NCBI RefSeq assembly: GCF_027947575.1
Contig: NZ_CP116256.1
Span: forward strand, 1,426,001 to 1,490,000
Direction of reading: 5' to 3'
Length of the DNA stretch: 64,000 nucleotides
DNA from: Streptomyces rubrogriseus
Lineage (GTDB): Bacteria; Actinomycetota; Actinomycetes; Streptomycetales; Streptomycetaceae
Position numbers and translations under genes: made by a program. Positions 18,245 through 28,292 of this stretch are shown piece by piece. The notes below the pieces were generated by a model. It worked only from the letters and a program-made list of their open reading frames with translations, did no database searches and had not been told where the DNA came from. Numbering within the stretch: the first letter of the stretch is position 1; each line of letters begins with the position of its first letter.

Positions 18245-20029
18245 TCATTTTCCCCGAGTGGGATGCGGGGTGGAGCCGTACGCGGTCAGGAAGCGGTCGC
18301 GGAAGGAACTCATCTTCCACACCGGGGCGTCGTGGGCCGGTTTCAGCCCCTCTGTCCAGTTCCAGCCGTCGACCGCGTCGAGCACCTTCGGGTCCCTGGC
18401 GACGATCGACACCGGGACGTCCCGGCTCGCCCGGTTCCCGCTGACGCGGGCGAGCGGCTGGTGGTCGCCGAGGAACACGAGGACGGTGTCGTCGGTGCCG
18501 TAGCGCTCCAGCCACTGGGTGAGGCTGGTGACCGAGTACTGGATCGACTTGCCGTACTCCTCCTTCGAGCGGGCGGAGTCGGTGATGATGTCGGGCGCCT
18601 TCACGCCCGCCGCCTCGATGCCGTCGTACACCGACCCGTCGCCGACCTCGTCCCAGCCGACCATCCTCGGGATCGGCGCCCAGGGCTGGTGGCTGGAGGT
18701 GAGGATGACCTCCGCCAGCAGCGGCCGGTCGCGCTTCCTGCCGTGCTCCAGGCGCTGGAACGCCTCCAGCGCGTACTGGTCCGGCATCGTCGACCAGCTG
18801 AACTTCGGCCCCCGGTAGCCCATGTCGAACGCGTCGTAGACCTTGTCGAGCCCGTGCCAGTCCGCCTCCGGCCAGGCCTTCTGCACCCCCGGCATGATCC
18901 CGACCGTGTCCCAGTCGCCGGTCTTCCGGAAGGCCTTGGTGAGCGTGAGGTGGTCGCCGGCGGTGACGGTGCGGTAGCGCTGCTGGTTGTCCACCCACAG
19001 GCCGGACAGGAAGGTGGAGTGCCCGAGCCAGCTGCTGCCGCCGTACGTCGCCGAGGTCAGCCAGCCGCTGCGGGCGTGGAAGCCCGCCTTCGCCAGCGCC
19101 GCGGTGCTCGTGTCCAGGGTCCGGTCGACACCCGGTGCCATCACCGGGTCCTCGATGGCGCTGCGGCCGTAGCTCTCGATGAACGTGAAGACCATGTCCT
19201 TGCCGCGCAGGTCCGGCACCAGCTCGGCGCCGGGTGTGGCGCCGAAGCGGTCCGCCTCCGCCTCCTTCGCGAAGGCCGCCTCGTCCCGCAGCGTGTCCAC
19301 GACCCGGTGCGCCTGCGCCTCCATCGCCCGGGAGGCACTGGTGGTGGCCACCGGCACGCCGAAGGTCTGCAGGCCCAGCGAGGCGCAGGTCATCCACACG
19401 GTGGCCGTCATCAGCGCGCCCCGGGCCGCCCGTTCCCGGTGCGCGGCGAGCAGTTCGCCGAGCCGGACCGACGCCAGCGCCATGAGCACCAGCAGCGAGA
19501 CGGCCAGCACGACGGCGCCCACCGCGGCCCAGGCCGCCGTCGCCCCGCCCATCGAGTCCGCCACGAACGACTGGGCGTCGTCGAGCAGACCCCAGTCCAG
19601 GACGAGGTTGAAGTTCCGGCCCAGGTACTCGGTGAAGCCCATGTCGAGCAGGTTCAGCACGGTCAGCGCGCCCAGGACGGTCCCGAACAGCGCGGCCGCC
19701 ACCAGGCGCGGCACCCGGGGCAGGCAGAGCAGCAGCACCGCCGCGACGACCGCCTCCACCGGGATCCGTGCGAAGCGGTTGGGCTCCAGGGCCGCCGGCG
19801 TGTTCGGCAGCAGCAGCGCCCCGCACACCAGAATGGCCGAAAGGGCCGTGGTGACCCGGCGGACCACGACGGCGGCGCGCGGGTGCCGGGAGCGCCACGC
19901 GCGCCAGTGGGCGAGGCGGGCCCCGAGGGCCGTGAGGGCCTTCAGCGGGGCGGGTCCGGGTGCGCCAGGGGTGTCGGGATCGTCGTCGGCTGTCTGCGGC
20001 GGCCGGCGGAATGGCGTGATGACGGGCAC
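18245..20029 (-). CDS. membrane sulfatase-like / LTA-synthase-type hydrolase
   Basis: A 594-aa alkaline-phosphatase-superfamily enzyme. The first ~230 residues hold about five membrane helices. The extracellular catalytic domain follows, with VFTFIESYGRS (metal-binding Glu) near residue 285, TYGGSSWLGHSTFLSG around the presumed Ser/Thr nucleophile, and VFLGDHQP (Asp-His metal pair) near residue 528. This layout is that of LtaS/phosphoglycerol transferases, but several actinobacterial members have unknown substrates. The start is the ATG of MPVITPFRRP. It is convergent with dus and divergent from ppdK across a 480-bp region with repeated palindromes. Confidence 0.8.
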   Translation of the reverse strand: MPVITPFRRPPQTADDDPDTPGAPGPAPLKALTALGARLAHWRAWRSRHPRAAVVVRRVTTALSAILVCGALLLPNTPAALEPNRFARIPVEAVVAAVLLLCLPRVPRLVAAALFGTVLGALTVLNLLDMGFTEYLGRNFNLVLDWGLLDDAQSFVADSMGGATAAWAAVGAVVLAVSLLVLMALASVRLGELLAAHRERAARGALMTATVWMTCASLGLQTFGVPVATTSASRAMEAQAHRVVDTLRDEAAFAKEAEADRFGATPGAELVPDLRGKDMVFTFIESYGRSAIEDPVMAPGVDRTLDTSTAALAKAGFHARSGWLTSATYGGSSWLGHSTFLSGLWVDNQQRYRTVTAGDHLTLTKAFRKTGDWDTVGIMPGVQKAWPEADWHGLDKVYDAFDMGYRGPKFSWSTMPDQYALEAFQRLEHGRKRDRPLLAEVILTSSHQPWAPIPRMVGWDEVGDGSVYDGIEAAGVKAPDIITDSARSKEEYGKSIQYSVTSLTQWLERYGTDDTVLVFLGDHQPLARVSGNRASRDVPVSIVARDPKVLDAVDGWNWTEGLKPAHDAPVWKMSSFRDRFLTAYGSTPHPTRGK

Positions 20030-20195
20030 CCGAAGGTCCTTCCGTGCGAAACCCGGTGGACGGCGGGCCCCGGCGAGGGGGCCGGGACCCGCCGCACTCT
20101 CGTACGTCCGGCGCGGACGGTCCGTTCACGGGTCCGCATGGTGAAATCCGGCGGCGTGTGGGAGCGTGATTCTCGCCACCTCTGATAGAGGCGGT

Positions 20196-20311
20196 GCTCA
20201 GATGAGCGGATCTTGGGCGACTCCACTTCTCCAAGGTGTGGCACTGAGTGCCATGCGTTGATCGTTCATCGAGCGAACTCAAACGTAGATAATGATGCTC
20301 AGGTGAGCGGA
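20196..20311. promoter_or_regulatory. repeated palindromes in the sulfatase/ppdK intergenic region
   Basis: GCTCAGATGAGCGGA (20196-20210) and GCTCAGGTGAGCGGA (20297-20311) match at 14 of 15 bases; each contains the palindrome GCTCA-N2-TGAGC, spaced 101 bp. Between them is a perfect 7-1-7 palindrome TGGCACT-G-AGTGCCA (20239-20253). The region 20030-20511 holds no gene and is more AT-rich than its flanks. Two spaced copies suggest a cooperative or looping regulator. Confidence 0.5.
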
Positions 20312-20436
20312 GAGTCCGGCGTACGAGAGTTCATGCGTTCAAGAAGTGAAAACACAAGCGGTCGGTCGCTTGCCAAGCCTTGACTTTCGATCCGCTGGCG
20401 GACGGGTGGTTACGGGCGCATGACGCACACGTGGAC

Positions 20437-20463
20437 GTACCCACAGGCCTTTGATCTGGGTAC
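20437..20463 (+). promoter_or_regulatory. inverted repeat upstream of ppdK
   Basis: GTACCCA (20437-20443) and TGGGTAC (20457-20463) form a perfect 7-bp inverted repeat spaced 13 bp. The right arm overlaps TACATT (20461-20466), a plausible -10 element 45 bp before the ppdK start. It could be an operator or a leader stem-loop. Confidence 0.4.
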
Positions 20464-20511
20464 ATTCCTCGCCGTCAGGGCAGCCACCGCGTCCTCGAGG
20501 AGTCGAGACCC

Positions 20512-23241
<2,730 letters not shown>

Positions 23242-23324
23242 CCCCCGAACGGGGTCGAAGGCCCCGGAGCCGCCGTCTGTCACCCGACCACCCTCACCGA
23301 TCGGCGGCGGCTCCGGACCACGAG

Positions 23325-23358
23325 AAAAGGCGGCACCCGTGCGGGGGTGCCGCCTTTT
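23325..23358 (+). terminator. intrinsic terminator after ppdK
   Basis: AAAAGGCGGCACCC (23325-23338) pairs perfectly over 14 bp with GGGTGCCGCCTTTT (23345-23358) around a 6-nt loop. The stem ends in TTTT, so this is a classical rho-independent terminator, 83 bp after the stop codon. Confidence 0.9.
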
Positions 23359-23467
23359 GTGACACGTGCAACGGTGTGAATTCCTCTCTGCTGAGCAGCA
23401 GCAAGCTGTCAGCAGACTCGGAGGGCCCTGGCAGCGGACAGCGGCCGACACCCGGAACGGTGGTTGG

Positions 23468-24676
23468 ATGACCCAGACGGATCACAGGGAACCGGCCGGT
23501 ACGGCCCACCGGGACGGGAACGGGGACAGAGCGGCGGGGAAGGTGCCCAGCCCCCGGACCGGCGCGGAGGAGAGAGTCCCCGAGGCCGGGCCCCCCGTGA
23601 CCCGGAACCGGCTCGCCGCCCTGGACGGACTGCGGTTCCTGGCGGCCCTGTCCGTGGTCTTCTTCCACTTCGTCGGTCAGGTGCCCTCCACGATGCGGAC
23701 CATGTGGGGCCGCCCCGTCGACAGCGTCTTCCCCGAGGCCCAGAGCTACTTCGCCTACGGCCGGCTCGGCGTCGAACTCTTCTTCCTGATCAGCGGGTTC
23801 GTCATCTGCATGAGCGCGTGGGGCCGCACCCCGCGCGACTTCTTCATCTCCCGCGTCACCCGGCTGTACCCCATGTACTGGGTGGCCATCGCGATCACGG
23901 CCTGCGTGATCTACTTCGCCGGTGACCCGTTCGGGCAGCCGCACCCGCGCGTGATCTTCGCCAACCTGACGATGCTCCAGACTCCGCTGGGCGTGGAGAA
24001 CCTGGACTCCGTCTACTGGACGCTCTGGCCCGAGCTGTGCTTCTACCTCACCTTCGCGGTCGTGGTGTGGAAGGGCCTGACGTACCAGCGGGTGGTGATC
24101 TACTGCGGCCTGTGGACGGTCGCCGCCGTGCTCGCCCCCGGCGCCGACATCCACCTGCTCACCCTGCTGGTGAACCCGCCGTCCGCGCCCTACTTCATCG
24201 CGGGCCTGGCCTTCTACCTCATGTACCGCTACCGCCCCACCCCGCTGCTGTGGGGCATCGTCGCCATGTCGTGGCTGCTGGCGCTGCACTACCTGCTGAC
24301 GCCCGGCGGCGGCCGTCTGGACTGGGACGTGTGGCAGCCCGGGCGCGGCTGGCTGGTCCTGGTCATCACGGTGTTCTTCCTGCTGGTCGCCGCCGTCGCG
24401 CTCGGCTGGACCAGCCGCATCCGCTGGCGCGGACTGACCGTCGCGGGCACGCTGACCTTCCCGCTGTACCTGCTGCACGACGCCATCGGCGTCAACGTCA
24501 TGCACCACTTCGGCGACCGGGCCCACCCGTGGGTCGTGGTCTGCGTCACCGTCGCCGCCCTGGTCGCGCTGTCCTACGTGGTGCAGCGGTTCGTCGAGCG
24601 CCCGGTGGCCCGGGCCGCACGGCGCTGGCTGAGCAGCGCCGCGTTCAGCCTCAGGGCGCCGGAGCCCCGCCGCTGA
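23468..24676 (+). CDS. membrane acyltransferase (acyltransferase 3 family)
   Basis: Integral-membrane O-acyltransferase, 402 aa. The family start RLAALDGLRFLAALSVVFFHF at ~residues 53-73 contains the conserved His that is essential in this family. ELFFLISGFVICMS and RLYPMYW are further family landmarks. About ten hydrophobic helices follow, ending at YVVQRFVERPVARAARRW. The ~45-residue N-terminus is hydrophilic and charged. I took the ATG at 23468; an upstream in-frame start at 23366 would overlap the ppdK terminator region. Such enzymes acetylate or succinylate surface glycans, lipids or antibiotics; the acceptor is unknown and no glycan genes adjoin. Confidence 0.83.
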   Translation: MTQTDHREPAGTAHRDGNGDRAAGKVPSPRTGAEERVPEAGPPVTRNRLAALDGLRFLAALSVVFFHFVGQVPSTMRTMWGRPVDSVFPEAQSYFAYGRLGVELFFLISGFVICMSAWGRTPRDFFISRVTRLYPMYWVAIAITACVIYFAGDPFGQPHPRVIFANLTMLQTPLGVENLDSVYWTLWPELCFYLTFAVVVWKGLTYQRVVIYCGLWTVAAVLAPGADIHLLTLLVNPPSAPYFIAGLAFYLMYRYRPTPLLWGIVAMSWLLALHYLLTPGGGRLDWDVWQPGRGWLVLVITVFFLLVAAVALGWTSRIRWRGLTVAGTLTFPLYLLHDAIGVNVMHHFGDRAHPWVVVCVTVAALVALSYVVQRFVERPVARAARRWLSSAAFSLRAPEPRR

Positions 24677-24740
24677 ACGACGGGGCTCCGGGGACGCGCG
24701 ACCCGGGCCCGGCGCGGGGCGGTTCAGGCCGCGCCGCGGT

Positions 24741-25214
24741 TCAGGCCGCGCCGTCGCTCCGGCGGCGGCGCGCGGCCAGCATCAGTCCGCCGCCCGCGAG
24801 CACGACGACCGCGCCGCCCGCCGCCAGGTACGGGGTGCTGTCGTCGCCGCCGGTCTCGGCCAGGTCGGTGTCCTGCTGCCCGGCGGCCTCGGCGCCGCCG
24901 CCCTCCTCGCTCCCGGAGTCCTTCCCGCTCCCGGCGCCCGCCGCGTCGTCCGTGTCCTTGGCGCCGGTGTCCTCGTCGTCGGCGGGCACGAAGCCGGCCG
25001 GCGGCTTGTCGCAGCCGACGCCGTCCTTGTCGCGGTCCAGGTGCTCGCCGTAGTGCTCGTCGCCCTTCTTGATGTTGGAGTAGCCGGCGTCGTACGCCTC
25101 GGAGCAGTTCTTGAACGGGTGGGTGCCGTCGTGGGCCTGGGCGGCGGCGGCCGGCAGGGCGGCCAGGGCGAGTGCGGCGACGGTGACGGCGGCGGGCTTG
25201 CGGAGCAGCTTCAT
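24741..25214 (-). CDS. secreted excalibur-domain protein with LAETG sorting signal
   Basis: A 157-aa surface protein. Signal peptide residues 1-27 end in AQA. The excalibur calcium-binding motif DRDKDGVGCD lies near residues 59-68, with a partner Cys in FKNCSEAY. A low-complexity Asp/Gly/Glu linker of about 45 residues follows, then LAETGGDD, a hydrophobic helix and the tail ARRRRSDGAA. That is a complete cell-wall sorting signal of the LAXTG type used by class E sortases of Streptomyces. It is a single gene, divergent from an SDR gene. No class E sortase is encoded in the window. Confidence 0.88.
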   Translation of the reverse strand: MKLLRKPAAVTVAALALAALPAAAAQAHDGTHPFKNCSEAYDAGYSNIKKGDEHYGEHLDRDKDGVGCDKPPAGFVPADDEDTGAKDTDDAAGAGSGKDSGSEEGGGAEAAGQQDTDLAETGGDDSTPYLAAGGAVVVLAGGGLMLAARRRRSDGAA

Positions 25215-25397
25215 CGAGAGTCCCGGGAACGGTGTGGATGGGCGGATACGAGGTGACGAAGCTATTGAGGTGACCAAGATGTGGTGGGGATATGAAGGAC
25301 TCGTGATGAGAACGTGACGTGACCGGACGGTAGCTCTCCGCTCAGGGCTGCCGGGCGCGTACGGTGAGACGGGGCAGGACCGGGGAAGGAGCCGCGG

Positions 25398-26330
25398 ATG
25401 ACCGGCTGGAGCACGGGCGACATCCCCGACCTGGACGGGCGCGTCGCCGTCGTCACCGGGGCCAACGGCGGCCTCGGCTACGTGATCGCCCGGGAGCTGG
25501 CCCGCAAGGGCGCGACCGTCGTGCTCGCCTGCCGCAGCGAGGAGCGGGGGAGCGCGGCCGTGCGGCGCCTGACGGGCGAGGTGCCCGGCGCCGCCGTGGA
25601 ACCGGCGCGGCTGGACCTCGGGGACCTGGCCTCGGTCCGGGAGTTCGCCTACGGGCTGCCGTACGAGCGGGTCGATCTCCTCGTCAACAACGCCGGGGTG
25701 ATGGCGCTGCCGCACGGCACGACGGCGGACGGCTTCGAGACCCAGTTCGGCGTCAACCACCTGGGGCACTTCGCGCTCACCGGGCTGCTGCTGCCCTCCC
25801 TGCTGGCCGCGCCCGGCGCCCGGATCGTGACCGTCTCCAGCTTCCTGCACGTGCTGGCCAGGGTCGATCCGCGCGACCTCAACAGCGTGCGGCGGTACGG
25901 GCGCTGGACCGCTTACGCCCGCTCGAAGTCCGCCAACCTGCTCTTCACCCACGAGCTGGCGCGCCGGCTCGCGGCACGGGAGGGCGCCTCGGACGTCCGC
26001 GCGGTCGCCGCCCACCCCGGGTACGCGGAGACCGGACTCCACGCCGCCGGGCCCCGGTCCGAGGGGCGCCGGCTCGCCGAGCGGCTGGCGCGGCTCGGGA
26101 GCCGGGTCGTCGCCCAGTCCCCGGAGGCCGGTGCGCTGCCCGTGCTGTACGCGGCGACCGCGCCCGGCGTGCCCTCCGACTCCTTCACCGGCCCGTCCTT
26201 CGCGATGTGGCGCGGGGCGCCCGCGCCGTCCTGGCGGGCGTCCTGGACCACCGACGACGCGATGGGGGAGCGGCTGTGGGCGGCCTCCGAGCGGTTGACG
26301 GGCGTGATCTACGACGCGCTGCTGCCCTGA
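25398..26330 (+). CDS. short-chain dehydrogenase/reductase
   Basis: NAD(P)-dependent oxidoreductase of the classical SDR fold, 310 aa. Cofactor motif TGANGGLG near residue 20, NNAG near residue 92, catalytic Ser in VTVSSFLH and YARSK (Tyr/Lys pair) near residues 173-177. The length and C-terminal extension resemble the retinol-dehydrogenase/protochlorophyllide-reductase-like subgroup common in actinobacteria. Start ATG is preceded by GGAAGGAG. It stands alone between a divergent surface protein and a convergent SDR gene. The substrate is unknown. Confidence 0.88.
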   Translation: MTGWSTGDIPDLDGRVAVVTGANGGLGYVIARELARKGATVVLACRSEERGSAAVRRLTGEVPGAAVEPARLDLGDLASVREFAYGLPYERVDLLVNNAGVMALPHGTTADGFETQFGVNHLGHFALTGLLLPSLLAAPGARIVTVSSFLHVLARVDPRDLNSVRRYGRWTAYARSKSANLLFTHELARRLAAREGASDVRAVAAHPGYAETGLHAAGPRSEGRRLAERLARLGSRVVAQSPEAGALPVLYAATAPGVPSDSFTGPSFAMWRGAPAPSWRASWTTDDAMGERLWAASERLTGVIYDALLP

Positions 26331-26379
26331 GGGCCCGGCCGGGGCGCCCTGAGGGGCGTCGGGGCGGCGCCCCCGGCGC

Positions 26380-27147
26380 TCAGGCCGTCTGGCCGCCGTC
26401 CACCACCAGGTCGGTCCCCACCACCGACGCCGCGTCGTCGGACGCCAGGTACAGCACGGCCGCCGCGACCTCCGCCACCGCCGAGACCCGGCCGAGCGGC
26501 GTCTCCTCCCGCATCCGCTCGGCCCGTCCGGCCTCCGTCTCGCCCGGCCGCAGGGACATCGAGGTCGCCGTGGCGCCGGGGCTGACGGCGTTGATGCGGA
26601 CCCCGTCCCCGATGTGGTCCAGGGCGGCGCCCCGGGTGAGGGCCGAGACGGCCGCCTTGGTCGCCGCGTAGGCCGTGGCGCCGGGGCTGCGCTTGTGCGC
26701 TCCGAAGGTGGAGGCGATGTTCACGATCGTGCCGCCGCCCGGCTGGGCGCGCATGTGCCCGACCTCCGCCCGCAGGGCGAGGAACACGCCGGTGACGTTG
26801 ATGTCGAGCTGCGCGTGCCAGTCCTCCTCGGCCAGGTCGGCGACGGGCACCCCGCCGCGGAAGACGCCCGCGTTGTTCACGGCCACGTCGAGGGAGCCGA
26901 AGTGGTCCACTGCCGCGGCCACCAGGGCGTCCACGTCCTCGCGCCGGGTGACGTCCGCGGTGACGGCCAGCGCCTTGCCGCCCGCCTGCTCGACCAGGGC
27001 CGCCGTCTCGTCGAGCGGTCCCCGCGCGCGCCCGGCGACGACGACGTGCGCGCCCTCGGCGGCCAGGGCGAGGGCGACGGCCCGTCCGATGCCGGAGCCC
27101 GCGCCGGTGACGAGGGCGGTCCTGCCGGTGAAACGCTGGGTGGTCAT
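26380..27147 (-). CDS. short-chain dehydrogenase/reductase under TetR control
   Basis: Classical SDR, 255 aa: TGAGSGIG near residue 15, NNAG near residue 93, IVNIASTFG with the catalytic Ser, YAATK near 158-162, and the C-terminal DLVVDGGQTA typical of the FabG-like group. The ATG at 27147 has GGGGAGA 7 nt upstream, so the longer open frame to 27183 was not used. A TetR-like operator lies 29-43 bp upstream and matches one in front of the tetR gene at 27824, so this is very probably the regulator's target. The substrate is unknown. Confidence 0.88.
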   Translation of the reverse strand: MTTQRFTGRTALVTGAGSGIGRAVALALAAEGAHVVVAGRARGPLDETAALVEQAGGKALAVTADVTRREDVDALVAAAVDHFGSLDVAVNNAGVFRGGVPVADLAEEDWHAQLDINVTGVFLALRAEVGHMRAQPGGGTIVNIASTFGAHKRSPGATAYAATKAAVSALTRGAALDHIGDGVRINAVSPGATATSMSLRPGETEAGRAERMREETPLGRVSAVAEVAAAVLYLASDDAASVVGTDLVVDGGQTA

Positions 27148-27175
27148 GAATCTCCCCTTTTCTCGACCGAATTTC

Positions 27176-27190
27176 TTGACCAATCGGTTC
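27176..27190 (-). promoter_or_regulatory. TetR-type operator in front of the SDR gene
   Basis: TTGACCAATCGGTTC on the plus strand matches, at 13 of 15 bases, the minus-strand sequence TTGACCGATCGTTTC at 27847-27861 in front of the tetR gene. It is a partly palindromic ACC-RATCG-GT core as seen for many TetR operators. Confidence 0.65.
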
Positions 27191-27239
27191 AGTATGTGGC
27201 CGTGAAGACACCCCTCCCAAGAGGGGTGCGTCCGTTTCC

Positions 27240-27824
27240 TCAGTCGAGCAGCGCGAGGGCCTGTTCCGCCGCGTCCCGCATCCTGGCCGGGTCCGGCGAG
27301 GCCTTGCCGACCACCCGCATGCCCTGGAGCAGGACCAGCAGCATCCGGGCGAGCGCCAGTGGATCGCGTTCCGCGGGCAGGTCGCCCTCGGCGCGGGCCC
27401 GGGCCAGCGCCGTGTGCAGCACGGTCTCCAACTGGTCCCAGTTCCGCTCGACCCGCCGGGCGGCGACCGCGTCGTGCGGGGCCAGCTCGGCGGCGGTGTT
27501 GGTGACGAAACAGCCGTGCAGCCGCGAGTCGTCGGCGCTCGCCTCGGCGGCGTAGCGCCGCACCAGGGCCCGCACGCCCGGCAGGGCCGGGCCCGGCCGG
27601 GACAGGTCCTCCAACAGGTCCGGGAGCAGCCCCTGCTCGTAGCGCGCCAGCGCCTTCAGGTACAGCTCGCGCTTGTTGCCGAAGGTCGCGTAGATGCTGG
27701 CGCGCCCGACGCCGAGGTGCTCCACGAGGTCGGACATCGACGTCGCCTCGTAGCCGCGCCGCCAGAACAGCTCCAGGGCTGCCCGCAGCGCGGCGTCCGG
27801 ATCGAACTCCTTGGTCCTGGCCAC
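27240..27824 (-). CDS. TetR-family transcriptional regulator
   Basis: A 194-aa repressor. The N-terminal TetR helix-turn-helix reads ALELFWRRGYEATSMSDLVEHLGVGRASIYATFGNKREL (residues ~17-54), and the C-terminal ligand domain includes GCFVTNTAAEL, the Pfam TetR_C_16-like part of AcrR/NemR-type quinone or aldehyde sensors. A Cys in GCFVTN could be a redox or electrophile sensor. The start is GTG at 27824. It is upstream of the SDR gene on the same strand (92 bp gap), and both have the same putative operator, so autoregulation plus SDR control is likely. Confidence 0.87.
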   Translation of the reverse strand: MARTKEFDPDAALRAALELFWRRGYEATSMSDLVEHLGVGRASIYATFGNKRELYLKALARYEQGLLPDLLEDLSRPGPALPGVRALVRRYAAEASADDSRLHGCFVTNTAAELAPHDAVAARRVERNWDQLETVLHTALARARAEGDLPAERDPLALARMLLVLLQGMRVVGKASPDPARMRDAAEQALALLD

Positions 27825-27846
27825 GATCCGCAGCCTAGGGCCATCT

Positions 27847-27861
27847 GAAACGATCGGTCAA
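27847..27861 (-). promoter_or_regulatory. TetR-type operator in front of the tetR gene
   Basis: Plus strand GAAACGATCGGTCAA, i.e. TTGACCGATCGTTTC on the minus strand, 22 bp before the GTG start. It is the near-identical partner of 27176-27190 and fits autoregulation. Confidence 0.65.
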
Positions 27862-27872
27862 GTAAGCCCGGC

Positions 27873-28292
27873 TCAGGAGGGGTTCACGGCGTTCGCGGCC
27901 CGCACCGTCGGCACGGCCTGCACCGCCTGCACCGCCTTCACCTGGTACGTCTCCACCCGCATCGCCGCGTCGTCCAGGCACTCCCCGGTCGTGAGGTCGA
28001 AGCGCTGCTTGAGCAGCGGGGAGGCGACGAACGGGCGGCCCTGGTGGGTGCCGGTCAGGCCGCGGGAGAGGACCGCCGCGCCGGTGAACGGGTCCCGGTT
28101 GTCGATGGCGTACAGCCCGCCGTCCCGGTCGCGGAACAGGGCCACCTGGCCGCCGTCCGGGAGCAGGGCCGCCACGCCACGGCCCGGGAGCAGGGCGCCG
28201 AGGTCGCAGGCCGTGAACCAGTCGTCCGTCAGCCGCAGCCGGACCTTCAGGCCGGTCGTGTCGGGGGCGAGGGTCTCGGGTGCCAGGGTCAT
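27873..28292 (-). CDS. nirD: nitrite reductase (NADH) small subunit
   Basis: Small subunit of the siroheme nitrite reductase that turns nitrite into ammonium in the cytoplasm. The 139-aa protein has the Rieske-like NirD fold without Fe-S ligands: WFTACDLGALLPGRG near residue 25 and ALFRDRDGGLYAIDNRDPF near 50-68. The last ~20 residues (KAVQAVQAVPTVRAANAV) are a low-complexity extension coded by tandem repeats. The ATG overlaps the nirB stop by four bases (ATGA), so translation is coupled. It ends the nasB-like/nirB/nirD unit. Confidence 0.9.
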   Translation of the reverse strand: MTLAPETLAPDTTGLKVRLRLTDDWFTACDLGALLPGRGVAALLPDGGQVALFRDRDGGLYAIDNRDPFTGAAVLSRGLTGTHQGRPFVASPLLKQRFDLTTGECLDDAAMRVETYQVKAVQAVQAVPTVRAANAVNPS

